NCBI GenBank assembly: GCA_025930955.1
Contig: JAICNY010000007.1
Location: 1-33,343, forward strand
Direction: 5' to 3'
Length of the DNA: 33,343 bases
Source of the DNA: Thermoleophilia bacterium
GTDB lineage: Bacteria; Actinomycetota; Thermoleophilia; Gaiellales; Gaiellaceae
The position numbers and the translations under genes are program-made. The notes below the pieces were generated by a model. It was not told where the DNA came from, did not search any database, and worked only from the letters and a program-made list of their open reading frames with translations. This document shows positions 1-7,244 of the stretch, in pieces; positions within the stretch are counted from its first letter, which is position 1; each line of letters opens with the position of its first letter.

Positions 1-1
1 C

Positions 2-835
2 AACCAGGGGAACGACGGAGTCGGGATCCTCGTGATCTACGACAACGGCACCGACTCGGCTGTCGTCGGCGTTCGGGACGGGCATGACCTCGCGTTCGCG
101 AACTTCGCGGCACCGCTCAACACCACTGTTCCGCAGACGTTCACGTTCTCGCCGTCGGCGTCCCCGCGGCCGGCGAACCTCGGAACGTTCGCGGGAAGCG
201 TGGCGGGCCCTGATCTCGGCGGCCTGCGCGGCAACGTGCTCCGGCTCACGTTCGACGTTGGAGGCTCAGTCGACATCGTCGACGGCTGGCAGAGCGTCAA
301 CGGAGCCGAGTTCGATGCGCTCAACTCGAGCATCACGATTCCGGCGAACGCGTCCTCGCTGACGGTGCAGGCGCTGTCGCAGGGCGGCGTGCTTCCGGCG
401 TCCTTCGCATGGATCGGCGCGACGCTCGCGATCCAGAATCCGCCGCGCGCAGGCGCCGACGGATGCACTCCGGGCTACTGGAAGAATCACGACGGCAGCA
501 AGAAGCAGACGAACCAGTGGGCGTTCACGCCGTATTCGCCGAGCCAGCTCATCTCGACCGTGTTCAATGCGGGCACGCTCGGTTCGTACACGCTGCGGCA
601 GGCGCTCGACTGGGGCGGCGGCTCCTCGCTCGAGGCGAAGAAGCAGCTGCTTCTGCATCACGCCGTAGCGGCGCTGCTGAACGCCTCGCACCCGGACATC
701 TCCTATCCGCTCACGGCGGCGGAGATCATCGCGTCCGTCAACGCGGCGCTCGCGAGCAACGACGAGGATGCGATCCTCGCTCTCAAGGACAGCCTCGACA
801 AGAAGAACAACGCCGGCTGTCCGATCGGTAACTAG
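2..835 (+). CDS. Secreted/extracellular protein with CTPGYWKNH motif, 5'-truncated by window edge
   Basis: Reading frame is open from base 2 (NQGNDGVGILVIYDNG...) through the nominal GTG at 32, so the gene probably starts upstream; contains GCTPGYWKNH, a motif seen in many secreted proteins; followed by a strong hairpin. Confidence 0.8.
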   Translation, partial: NQGNDGVGILVIYDNGTDSAVVGVRDGHDLAFANFAAPLNTTVPQTFTFSPSASPRPANLGTFAGSVAGPDLGGLRGNVLRLTFDVGGSVDIVDGWQSVNGAEFDALNSSITIPANASSLTVQALSQGGVLPASFAWIGATLAIQNPPRAGADGCTPGYWKNHDGSKKQTNQWAFTPYSPSQLISTVFNAGTLGSYTLRQALDWGGGSSLEAKKQLLLHHAVAALLNASHPDISYPLTAAEIIASVNAALASNDEDAILALKDSLDKKNNAGCPIGN

Positions 836-854
836 CGTCCCCGATCGGTCCATC

Positions 855-889
855 CCTGGGCCCCCGCGAGCCGTCCGCGGGGGCCCAGG
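855..889 (+). terminator. Intrinsic-type hairpin terminator
   Basis: Perfect 14-bp stem CCTGGGCCCCCGCG / CGCGGGGGCCCAGG with 7-nt loop, 20 bp after the stop at 835; no U-tract. Confidence 0.75.
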
Positions 890-1058
890 ACCCCCTATCG
901 GTAGTCGAGATCTTGGACTTGAGGTGAGCGCCCACCCGGCGGTCGCCCGCGATGATCCCATCACCGGGATCGAAGAACATGCGGGCCGCGTCGCTAAGGC
1001 ATCTGTGCGCCGCGTCGGCGATCCGTGGCGATCGACCTCGCGGCCGGGGAGTCCCAGC

Positions 1059-1820
1059 TCACGTACCCGACTGGTACCGCCAGGTTCGCTCGACCGCGGC
1101 CGAGACCATCTGCGCGAGGTGTGCGAGAACTGCCTCGTCGGCTCCGCCGAACTCCCCATCGTGTTTCCGTGCCACCTCGATCGACCCGATCGCTCGGCCG
1201 TCGAGGGCCGTGAGCGCCGCTACCCGCGACCCGTCGCCTCGGGCGCCGCCTTCCCGGCCGGACAAGCGAAAACCGGGCCTGCGAACGACAGCATCGACGT
1301 CTGCCGCCCCCTCGTTCGGCTCCGAGGAGACCGCTTCTCGAACGTCATCGGGCTCGACGGCGATCCTGACGCGGCACCAGTCGCATCCGACGAGCTCCCG
1401 TGCTTGCTCGGCCACGAGTTGCAGCATCTCCTCGAGCGGGCCCGGAGTCGCGAGCGCAAGGGAGACGTCGGCGAGGAAGCCGGACAGCCGACGCAGCATC
1501 GCCGCATGCCGCCTCTCGAGCAGCGCGGCCTCTCGAGCCTCGTCGAAACCGCGGCGCACCATCTCGAAAGCGGCGAGGCTCTCGAGCACGAACGCAGCCG
1601 CTGCACGCACGACGTGCTCGACGTCCGCGCTCGCCTCGCCCAGCGCCTCGAGCAGAGCGTCGTGATGGGCGAGCGTGAGATCGAGGACGCTCAGCTCTCG
1701 AACGACGGCCTCGCGGCCGAGCTCGTACGCCGTCCGCAGATCCGCCTCGGTTCCGTCCGCAACGTAGCTGCGGAGAGCGACCCCGTAGGCTGCGCGAAAC
1801 TCCTCGACCGTCGCGCTCAT
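1059..1820 (-). CDS. RsbU N-terminal-like + GAF domain protein lacking a PP2C domain
   Basis: MSATVEEFRAAYGVALRSYVADGTEADLRTAYELGREAV... resembles the RsbU N-terminal (RsbT-binding) domain, followed by a GAF-like region; start overlaps the upstream rsbX-like stop by 4 nt (1817-1820). Confidence 0.75.
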   Translation of the reverse strand: MSATVEEFRAAYGVALRSYVADGTEADLRTAYELGREAVVRELSVLDLTLAHHDALLEALGEASADVEHVVRAAAAFVLESLAAFEMVRRGFDEAREAALLERRHAAMLRRLSGFLADVSLALATPGPLEEMLQLVAEQARELVGCDWCRVRIAVEPDDVREAVSSEPNEGAADVDAVVRRPGFRLSGREGGARGDGSRVAALTALDGRAIGSIEVARKHDGEFGGADEAVLAHLAQMVSAAVERTWRYQSGT

Positions 1821-2452
1821 GTATCGGTGCCCAGGTAGCGCATGACGAGCACGAGGCCGTCGTCGGACACCGTCCAGTGCTCGGCCAGGATCCGCTCGGC
1901 GATACGCCGGGGCGAGCCGGACAGGTCGACCGCCTCGCCGAAGGCGCGGGCGACTCCGTCCGTGGCCAGGATGATCGTGTCGCCGCGGCGGATGTCGAGC
2001 GTGGTCGCGCCGATCGCCGGCAGGCGGTGGCCGATGACGCCCGGCCGCAGTCGAAGCGACGCGTTCGCCTTTCCCCGCTGGTCGCCGGCGACGACGCGGC
2101 CTTCGACGTTGCCGACCCCGAGCCACGTGAGCGTGCCGGCCTCGGTCGAGACGTAGGCGAGCGCGACGGCCGCCCCGCGCGTGCGCGTCAGGGCTCGATG
2201 GCAGCGGTGCACGAGCGCGACGACGTCCGTTCCTGCGGCGTCCCGAACGGCGTCGCGGGCGATCCGGGCGGCACGGGCGGCCTCGTGGCCGTGGCCGAGC
2301 CCGTCGAACACCGCGACGAGCGCGCCTTTCGGCGCTCGGAGCACGAGCGCGACATCGCCGCTCACGCGTTCCGCCGGATGAGGCTCCGCGGCGGTTCCCC
2401 ACTCGACCTCGCGAAGCCGCGCCTCGTCAAGCACGTTCGCGCCGCCTCGCAC
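1817..2452 (-). CDS. rsbX: RsbX-like PP2C/SpoIIE-family serine phosphatase
   Basis: VFDGLGHGHEAARAA...LATDGVARAF metal-binding motifs of PP2C; sits next to rsbT; alternative GTG start at 2434. Confidence 0.8.
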   Translation of the reverse strand: MRGGANVLDEARLREVEWGTAAEPHPAERVSGDVALVLRAPKGALVAVFDGLGHGHEAARAARIARDAVRDAAGTDVVALVHRCHRALTRTRGAAVALAYVSTEAGTLTWLGVGNVEGRVVAGDQRGKANASLRLRPGVIGHRLPAIGATTLDIRRGDTIILATDGVARAFGEAVDLSGSPRRIAERILAEHWTVSDDGLVLVMRYLGTDT

Positions 2453-2873
2453 GGAGACGCTCGAGCTCGTCGCGCGCCCGCCACTTGGTCATCGTCACCG
2501 TGGTTCCCTTCGCAGCGTCCGTCTCGACCTCGAACTCGTCCATGAGCCGGCGTGCGCCCGGCAGCCCGAGGCCGAGGCTTCGCCTGGATGTGTGCCCCCG
2601 CTCCAGCGCCGTATCGATCTCGGGGATCCCGGGACCTGCATCCGAGGCGACGATGACGAGCCCGTACCTGTGCGGTTGCTGGATGCCGGTCATGACGAGC
2701 TCCCCGCTGCGGGCGTGGACGACGATGTTGCGCGCGATCTCCGAGATCGCGGTCGCGATGAGCGTGGCATCCGTCTGGGAGAAGCCGAGCTCCCGTGCGA
2801 GGGCCCGCCCCTCGGCACGCGCGGGGACGAGATCTGCGTCCGACGAGATCGGAACCCGGACCTCATGCCTCAT
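2427..2873 (-). CDS. rsbT: RsbT-like anti-sigma serine/threonine kinase (HATPase_c)
   Basis: TAISEIARNIVVHA (N box), DAGPGI (G1), SLGLGLPGARRLMDEF (G2), the GHKL kinase motifs of RsbT. Confidence 0.88.
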   Translation of the reverse strand: MRHEVRVPISSDADLVPARAEGRALARELGFSQTDATLIATAISEIARNIVVHARSGELVMTGIQQPHRYGLVIVASDAGPGIPEIDTALERGHTSRRSLGLGLPGARRLMDEFEVETDAAKGTTVTMTKWRARDELERLRARRRERA

Positions 2874-3237
2874 CCTCGCCAGCCCCCTGCGTGAGTCGGT
2901 CGAGAAGACTCAGCGCCTCGTCGAGGTCGAGCGCAGTCCGAAGCGGCGCGAGGTCGAGGTCGAACTGGACCATCGCGATCGCGACGTCGGGCTCGATTCC
3001 CGTGATCACCGTCTCGGCCCCGCGGAGCCGCGCGGTGATCGCGATCGACCCGAGCGACCGCGCGACGAACGAATCGATCACGTCGAGCGCCGCGACGTCG
3101 ATGATGAGACCACGCGCACGGACTCGCCCGATCCGCTCGGAGAGCTCGTCGCGCAGCTCGAGCACCTGGGAGTCGCTCAGGTCGACCTGGATCGAAGCGA
3201 TCAGATAGTCGCCCTGTCTGAGGATTGCGACCGACAT
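2863..3237 (-). CDS. rsbS: RsbS-like STAS domain protein
   Basis: Short STAS protein MSVAILRQGDYLIASIQVDLSD..., IIDVAALDVIDSFVARSLGS; overlaps the rsbT start. Confidence 0.85.
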   Translation of the reverse strand: MSVAILRQGDYLIASIQVDLSDSQVLELRDELSERIGRVRARGLIIDVAALDVIDSFVARSLGSIAITARLRGAETVITGIEPDVAIAMVQFDLDLAPLRTALDLDEALSLLDRLTQGAGEDEA

Positions 3238-3247
3238 CCGAGGACGC

Positions 3248-4153
3248 CTACGGCGCTGCTGCGTCCGGCCTACTGCCCTTCGCAGTTGGCCTGTGGCCGA
3301 TCAGGCGCTCGGCCTCCTCGAGGCCGCCCTGCAGGTCGCCGACCGTCCTCATCATGCTCAGGTCGACGCCGAGATCGACGAGCGTCTGGGCGATCTTCGA
3401 CGAGAGCCCGGTGATGATCGCGCTCGCCCCCATCAGCCGCGCTGCCTCCACCGTCTGGACGAGGTGGTTCGCGACCGTCAGATCGATCGTCGCGACGCCG
3501 GTGATGTCGATCACGACCACCTTGGCGCGGTTCGCCTGGATCGCGCCGAGGAGCTGCTCCGTCAGCTGGCGCGCCCGGGCGGAGTCGAGCACGCCGATGA
3601 TCGGCAGGATGAGCAGCCGGTCCCGAACCTGGAGGACGGGCGTCGACAGCTCTCGGATCGCCTCTTGCTGCTCTCGGATCACGCGTTCGCGCTCCTCGAC
3701 GAAGCTGACGCTCACCGTCACCGCGATCCTGTTCGCCGCAGGCTCGTAGGCGTCCAGGATCCGGTTCAGGAGATCGGCGTCGCGCTGGTACTCGACGAAG
3801 AGCGCGCGGGCGAGCACGTCTCGAAGGAGGAGCACGATTCCGAGGACTTCGTGCGTCTCGACGCCCCGTGGGATGATTCGTTCCGAGAGGTCGCGCGCGT
3901 AGGCCTGGAGCGTTTCGATGCTCCCCGTCTCGAGCGCGTCCACGTAGTTGTCGTAGACCGCCGTCACCTCCGAGAAGATCTCCTCCGGCGTCATCACCCC
4001 CAGGAGCTGAGCCTGGGTGATTCGCGCAACCCACTCCTCACGAAGCTCGGTGCGGTTGTCCCGGAGGTACGCGACGAGCTCGTGCAGGAGCGATCGATCG
4101 ACCTCGGGCATCTGAGGCGACGGATCCTCGTGCGATTGGTCTTCCTGATTCAT
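3248..4153 (-). CDS. rsbR: RsbR-like stressosome sensor (N-terminal globin-like/coiled region + STAS)
   Basis: ELSTPVLQVRDRLLILPIIGVLDSARARQL...VVVIDITGVATIDLTVANHLVQTVEAARLMGASAIITGLSSKIAQTLVDLG is a typical RsbR STAS; ATG at 4151-4153 has a GGGAGGAGAG RBS. Confidence 0.87.
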   Translation of the reverse strand: MNQEDQSHEDPSPQMPEVDRSLLHELVAYLRDNRTELREEWVARITQAQLLGVMTPEEIFSEVTAVYDNYVDALETGSIETLQAYARDLSERIIPRGVETHEVLGIVLLLRDVLARALFVEYQRDADLLNRILDAYEPAANRIAVTVSVSFVEERERVIREQQEAIRELSTPVLQVRDRLLILPIIGVLDSARARQLTEQLLGAIQANRAKVVVIDITGVATIDLTVANHLVQTVEAARLMGASAIITGLSSKIAQTLVDLGVDLSMMRTVGDLQGGLEEAERLIGHRPTAKGSRPDAAAP

Positions 4154-4182
4154 CTCTCCTCCCGGATCGGCTCGGGGCGCAT

Positions 4183-4797
4183 TCACGGCGCGGTGGCAGA
4201 GGACGAACGACTGCGAGCCCCGTCCAGGAACATGCTCGTGATCGCGGCGACGGAATCCTCGCGCCCGAGGGACGGCGTCGCCGACAGCGCGCCCACCACG
4301 AGGGCGACGAGCGACTCCGTCAGCCACGCGCCGGGGACGTCGGCGCGGATGGCGCCGCTCGCCTGCCCTCGCTCGAACAGCCGGCCCAATGGTCCCGCGA
4401 TCTTCGCCTGGAACTCCTCCGGCGCAGGACGGATCCGCTCGTGCGCGAGCGCGATGAAGTAGTCCCCGACGTCGATGAGCGCGCGAACGGCGCGCGCCAC
4501 GCCTTCGTCGGGCTCCACCTCGTCGATCCGCGCCGAGGCAAGCCGTGCGCCGGCGTCTGTGACGGCGACCTCGGCGAGGCGGTCGAGAAGCGCCTGGCGG
4601 TTCGGAAAGTAGCGGTAGACGGTGGCGCGGGCGACGCCCGCTGCCGCGGCCACGTCGTTCATGCTCGCCTGCTCTCCGGCGCGGGCGAGCACCTGCGCCG
4701 CCGCCTCGAGGATCGCCGCCGCCACCCGTTGCTGGAGCGCGGAGCTTCCGGCGGAGCGCCGTACGGCGGGCGTGGGAGTTCGGGCCGGCAGCGACAT
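4183..4797 (-). CDS. TetR/AcrR family transcriptional regulator
   Basis: AAILEAAAQVLARAGEQASMNDVAAAAGVARATVYRYFPNRQALLDRL helix-turn-helix; 29 bp upstream of rsbR on the same strand. Confidence 0.9.
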   Translation of the reverse strand: MSLPARTPTPAVRRSAGSSALQQRVAAAILEAAAQVLARAGEQASMNDVAAAAGVARATVYRYFPNRQALLDRLAEVAVTDAGARLASARIDEVEPDEGVARAVRALIDVGDYFIALAHERIRPAPEEFQAKIAGPLGRLFERGQASGAIRADVPGAWLTESLVALVVGALSATPSLGREDSVAAITSMFLDGARSRSSSATAP

Positions 4798-4827
4798 GAG
4801 TGTCTGCTGTAGAGTAGCGCATTCTCA

Positions 4828-4856
4828 TTGCAAGACATCTCTGTCTCATGTATGGT
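4828..4856 (+). promoter_or_regulatory. Putative sigma70-type promoter with embedded inverted repeat (candidate TetR operator)
   Basis: TTGCAA (4828-4833), 17-nt spacer, TATGGT (4851-4856); spacer contains AGACA-TCTC-TGTCT (4833-4846). Confidence 0.5.
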
Positions 4857-4907
4857 GCCCCACGTCTAGCAATGGGACTGTCCGAATTCAGAGGAAGGTG
4901 GCCGCAC

Positions 4908-5258
4908 ATGCAGAGCACGGTCGACATCGATCGGCTACGCGAGCTCCTCGGGGTCATGGTCTTCGATTCCGCTCACGAGCCGGTCGGCACGGTCAGAGAG
5001 GTCTTCTACGACGAGGCGACGACCGTGCCGTCCTGGCTCGGCGTGGCCGTTGCGCCGTCGGCCGGCAGCCGGGTCCTGGTGCCACTCGAGTCCGCGCTCC
5101 TCGGGGGCGGCGGCCTGACGTTTCCGTACACGAAGGACTTCATGCGCCGCGCGCCGGCGGTACCCGGGGACCTGGGAGGCGCGCGGGAGGCGGAGCTTCG
5201 GGCGTACTACGGCCTGTCGCCTCTCGAGTCGAGCGGTGACAAGCGCTCGCTGACCTGA
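4908..5258 (+). CDS. PRC-barrel domain protein
   Basis: MQSTVDIDRLRELLGVMVFDSAHEPVGTVREVFYDEATTVPSWLGVAV...; GAGGAAGG RBS upstream of ATG 4908; divergent from TetR. Confidence 0.8.
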   Translation: MQSTVDIDRLRELLGVMVFDSAHEPVGTVREVFYDEATTVPSWLGVAVAPSAGSRVLVPLESALLGGGGLTFPYTKDFMRRAPAVPGDLGGAREAELRAYYGLSPLESSGDKRSLT

Positions 5259-5277
5259 GCGGCGCAGAACGCGGAAG

Positions 5278-5350
5278 TGGAGCGTACCGGGATCGAACCG
5301 GTGACCTCCGGCTTGCAAAGCCGGCGCTCTCCCAGCTGAGCTAACGCCCC
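5278..5350 (-). tRNA. tRNA-Ala (anticodon TGC)
   Basis: Reverse complement GGGGCGTTAGCTCAGCTGGGAGAGCGCCGGCTTTGCAAGCCGGAGGTCACCGGTTCGATCCCGGTACGCTCCA folds as a cloverleaf with TGC anticodon, GGTTCGATCC T-arm and 7-bp acceptor. Confidence 0.97.
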
Positions 5351-5377
5351 GCGTGGACGAGTGTAGCCCGCCCGGGG

Positions 5378-5779
5378 TCAGAGCTCGATCGCGGTGACCG
5401 GCACGTTGAACCGGTCCTGGGCGTCGCGCCCGGCGTCCGCCTCGAGCCAGTTCGCCTTCTCGCCGGCCGGCGTGACCACGATGACCTCGTCGGCGGGGAA
5501 CGTGCGGAGCGCGTCCTCGATCGCCTTGACCGGGTCGGAGTCGCCGACCTCGACCTCAGCGCCGCCGACCGCGTCCGCGGTCCGGGCGGCGGCCTCCCCG
5601 GCCTCGGCTCGCGCGGCGTCCTCGTCGTTCGCGAGCCACTGGAGCGGGGAGACGTCCGCGGCGGGCGCGACGATGCGCACCTCGGCGTCCTCGCCGCCGG
5701 CATGCTCGCGCACGCGCGAGCGGACGGCGTCGCCGGCGTCCGGCACGGTGGTCACGACGAGCAAGCGGCGGGGGGCCAT
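5378..5779 (-). CDS. Small conserved hypothetical protein, possible universal-stress/Rossmann-like fold
   Basis: MAPRRLLVVTTVPDAGDAVRSRVREHAGGEDAEVRIVAPAADVSPLQWLANDED...DEVIVVTPAGEKANWLE; internal ATG at 5779 preferred. Confidence 0.7.
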   Translation of the reverse strand: MAPRRLLVVTTVPDAGDAVRSRVREHAGGEDAEVRIVAPAADVSPLQWLANDEDAARAEAGEAAARTADAVGGAEVEVGDSDPVKAIEDALRTFPADEVIVVTPAGEKANWLEADAGRDAQDRFNVPVTAIEL

Positions 5780-5804
5780 ACTGAACGGCCGGTACCGCGC
5801 CGGA

Positions 5805-5868
5805 AGGGAAACGAAACCCTCACCCGAACGGGTGGGAGAGCGGCTCAAGCAACCGAAATCAGCAGCCG
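5805..5868 (+). other. Structured 5' leader, three consecutive hairpins upstream of the metzincin gene
   Basis: AGGG-aaacgaaa-CCCT (5805-5820), CACCC-gaac-GGGTG (5821-5834), CGGCT-N18-AGCCG (5841-5868), then GAGGA RBS and ATG 5881. Confidence 0.4.
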
Positions 5869-5880
5869 AAACGAGGACAC

Positions 5881-6708
5881 ATGCGCCCCCTTACCGCACT
5901 TGCTGTCGCCGTGGCCGCGTTCGCGTGGTCCGGCTCCGCACTCGCCGGGCCCCCCGGGAGCGGCTTTCTCGTCTTCAAGGATTCCCGGGTCGGCGCCGTG
6001 ACCGAGCTCCGGGCGGACGGGACGGGCCGGCTCCTAGCGCGCGAGGCCGTGCACGCCAAGGCGACGGGCGGGAAGAAGCACCAGGCCGAGGACTGCCGGG
6101 ACGCCTCCAACGCGCCGTTCGGCGCGACGTGGCCAGCGATGCGGCCACGCTACCTCGTGAACTCCGCGTCCACCCCGGCCGGTCTCGACCGGCAGATGAC
6201 GCTGGAGCAGATCCGGCGTTCGCACGACGCGTGGCGCTTCCCCTTCGTCACCGACTGCAAGCGACCGAAGCCCTCCACGCCGCAGAAGAGCTACCGGCCG
6301 ATCTACGGCGGCGAGACGACGCGGCTCGCCTCGCTCGTCGGCTGGCTCGAGACGGACGGGGTCAACACCGTGGCCTTCCAGTCCCTCGAGGGCACGGTGT
6401 GCGACGGCGCGAGCGCCTGCGTGATCGTCTGGTTCGACGGCGGCGACATCCTCGAGGCCGACCTAGCATTCGAGCCGGACCTGACCCGCTACGGGCTGGC
6501 GGACTTCTGGACGAACGACGAGCGCACGTGGTGGGACGACCTGGGCGGGGAGTGGGCGATCATGGACGTCGCCACGCACGAGTTCGGGCACTTCGCCGGA
6601 CTCGACCACGTGTGGGAGTCGCCCGCGCTCACGATGTTCCCCTTCGTCCACGACGGCGCGCAGACGCTCGGGCTGGGCGACATGCTCGGCATGCACGCGA
6701 TGTACTAG
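5881..6708 (+). CDS. Secreted matrixin-like zinc metalloprotease
   Basis: N-terminal signal peptide ending ALAG; zinc motif HEFGHFAGLDH (HExxHxxGxxH) with downstream Met-turn LTMFPF. Confidence 0.88.
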   Translation: MRPLTALAVAVAAFAWSGSALAGPPGSGFLVFKDSRVGAVTELRADGTGRLLAREAVHAKATGGKKHQAEDCRDASNAPFGATWPAMRPRYLVNSASTPAGLDRQMTLEQIRRSHDAWRFPFVTDCKRPKPSTPQKSYRPIYGGETTRLASLVGWLETDGVNTVAFQSLEGTVCDGASACVIVWFDGGDILEADLAFEPDLTRYGLADFWTNDERTWWDDLGGEWAIMDVATHEFGHFAGLDHVWESPALTMFPFVHDGAQTLGLGDMLGMHAMY

Positions 6709-6731
6709 CGCGACGATCTCTCTCCCCGAAG

Positions 6732-6759
6732 CGAAGGGCCGGCGGATGCCGGCCCTTCG
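6732..6759 (+). terminator. Hairpin terminator
   Basis: Perfect 12-bp stem CGAAGGGCCGGC-GGAT-GCCGGCCCTTCG followed by TCGTTTCT. Confidence 0.85.
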
Positions 6760-6774
6760 TCGTTTCTGCCCTCG

Positions 6775-6809
6775 TTCCGGAACGAGCCCGGGTCAAGCTC
6801 GTTTCGGAA
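6775..6809 (-). terminator. Second hairpin; probable terminator of the convergent minus-strand gene
   Basis: 13-bp stem TTCCGGAACGAGC / GCTCGTTTCGGAA (one G-T pair), 9-nt loop; overlaps the perfect 16-bp palindrome CTCGTTCCGGAACGAG at 6771-6786. Confidence 0.5.
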
Positions 6810-6826
6810 AGACTCCCGGTTCCCTC

Positions 6827-7123
6827 TCAGTCTCCCCAGTCGAAGTCGCGGGAGCGGCCCCAGAAGCTGTCCTCCGGGTCGGGCACCTGCTCCTCACCGG
6901 TGTCCGCGGCGGGCCACGCCAGCACCGTCTCCGCGTTCAGGTCCGGCTCGCTGCCGTCCAGCGTGTCCTCGATCCGCGCCTGCTCCTCCGTCTTGAAGAG
7001 CGGATGGTTCTTGAACGGATCGTCGATCTGATACCGGCTCAGGGGCATGTCCATGTCGAGGCTCGAGTTGCGGCGCTTCAGCTCAAGGTGATCCTCGATC
7101 ACTCGGGCGAACGTGGTGTCCAC
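6827..7123 (-). CDS. Conserved hypothetical acidic small protein
   Basis: 98 aa MDTTFARVIEDHLELKRRNSSLDMDMPLSRYQIDDPFKNHPLFKTEEQARIEDTLDG...; GTG start with GGAGGTG upstream; putative promoter 7175-7204. Confidence 0.7.
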   Translation of the reverse strand: MDTTFARVIEDHLELKRRNSSLDMDMPLSRYQIDDPFKNHPLFKTEEQARIEDTLDGSEPDLNAETVLAWPAADTGEEQVPDPEDSFWGRSRDFDWGD

Positions 7124-7174
7124 TGCGCACCTCCGTGGTCGGGTTCGTGGGTTGACGTGGTCACAAAGCGAGCG

Positions 7175-7204
7175 ATTGTAGACGACTTCCGGGGAACGGT
7201 CGAA
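7175..7204 (-). promoter_or_regulatory. Putative sigma70-type promoter
   Basis: On minus strand TTCGAC-N18-TACAAT, about 50 bp upstream of the 7123 start. Confidence 0.4.
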
Positions 7205-7244
7205 CCGGTATCGCCGCAGAATGAGCCGCTTCGGGCATCGAAGG

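Noticed and set aside
783-980. 65-aa minus-strand ORF downstream of the RsbU-like gene, considered as a missing phosphatase piece
   Set aside because: Too short, no PP2C motif, and runs through the 855-889 terminator hairpin.
5278-5350. tRNA-Ala as an integration site for a mobile element
   Set aside because: No integrase, att-like direct repeat or foreign cargo seen on either side.
5780-5880. Assignment of the metzincin leader to a named riboswitch (c-di-GMP, c-di-AMP, glycine)
   Set aside because: Conserved core signatures of these classes are not present by eye; kept only as an unassigned structured leader.
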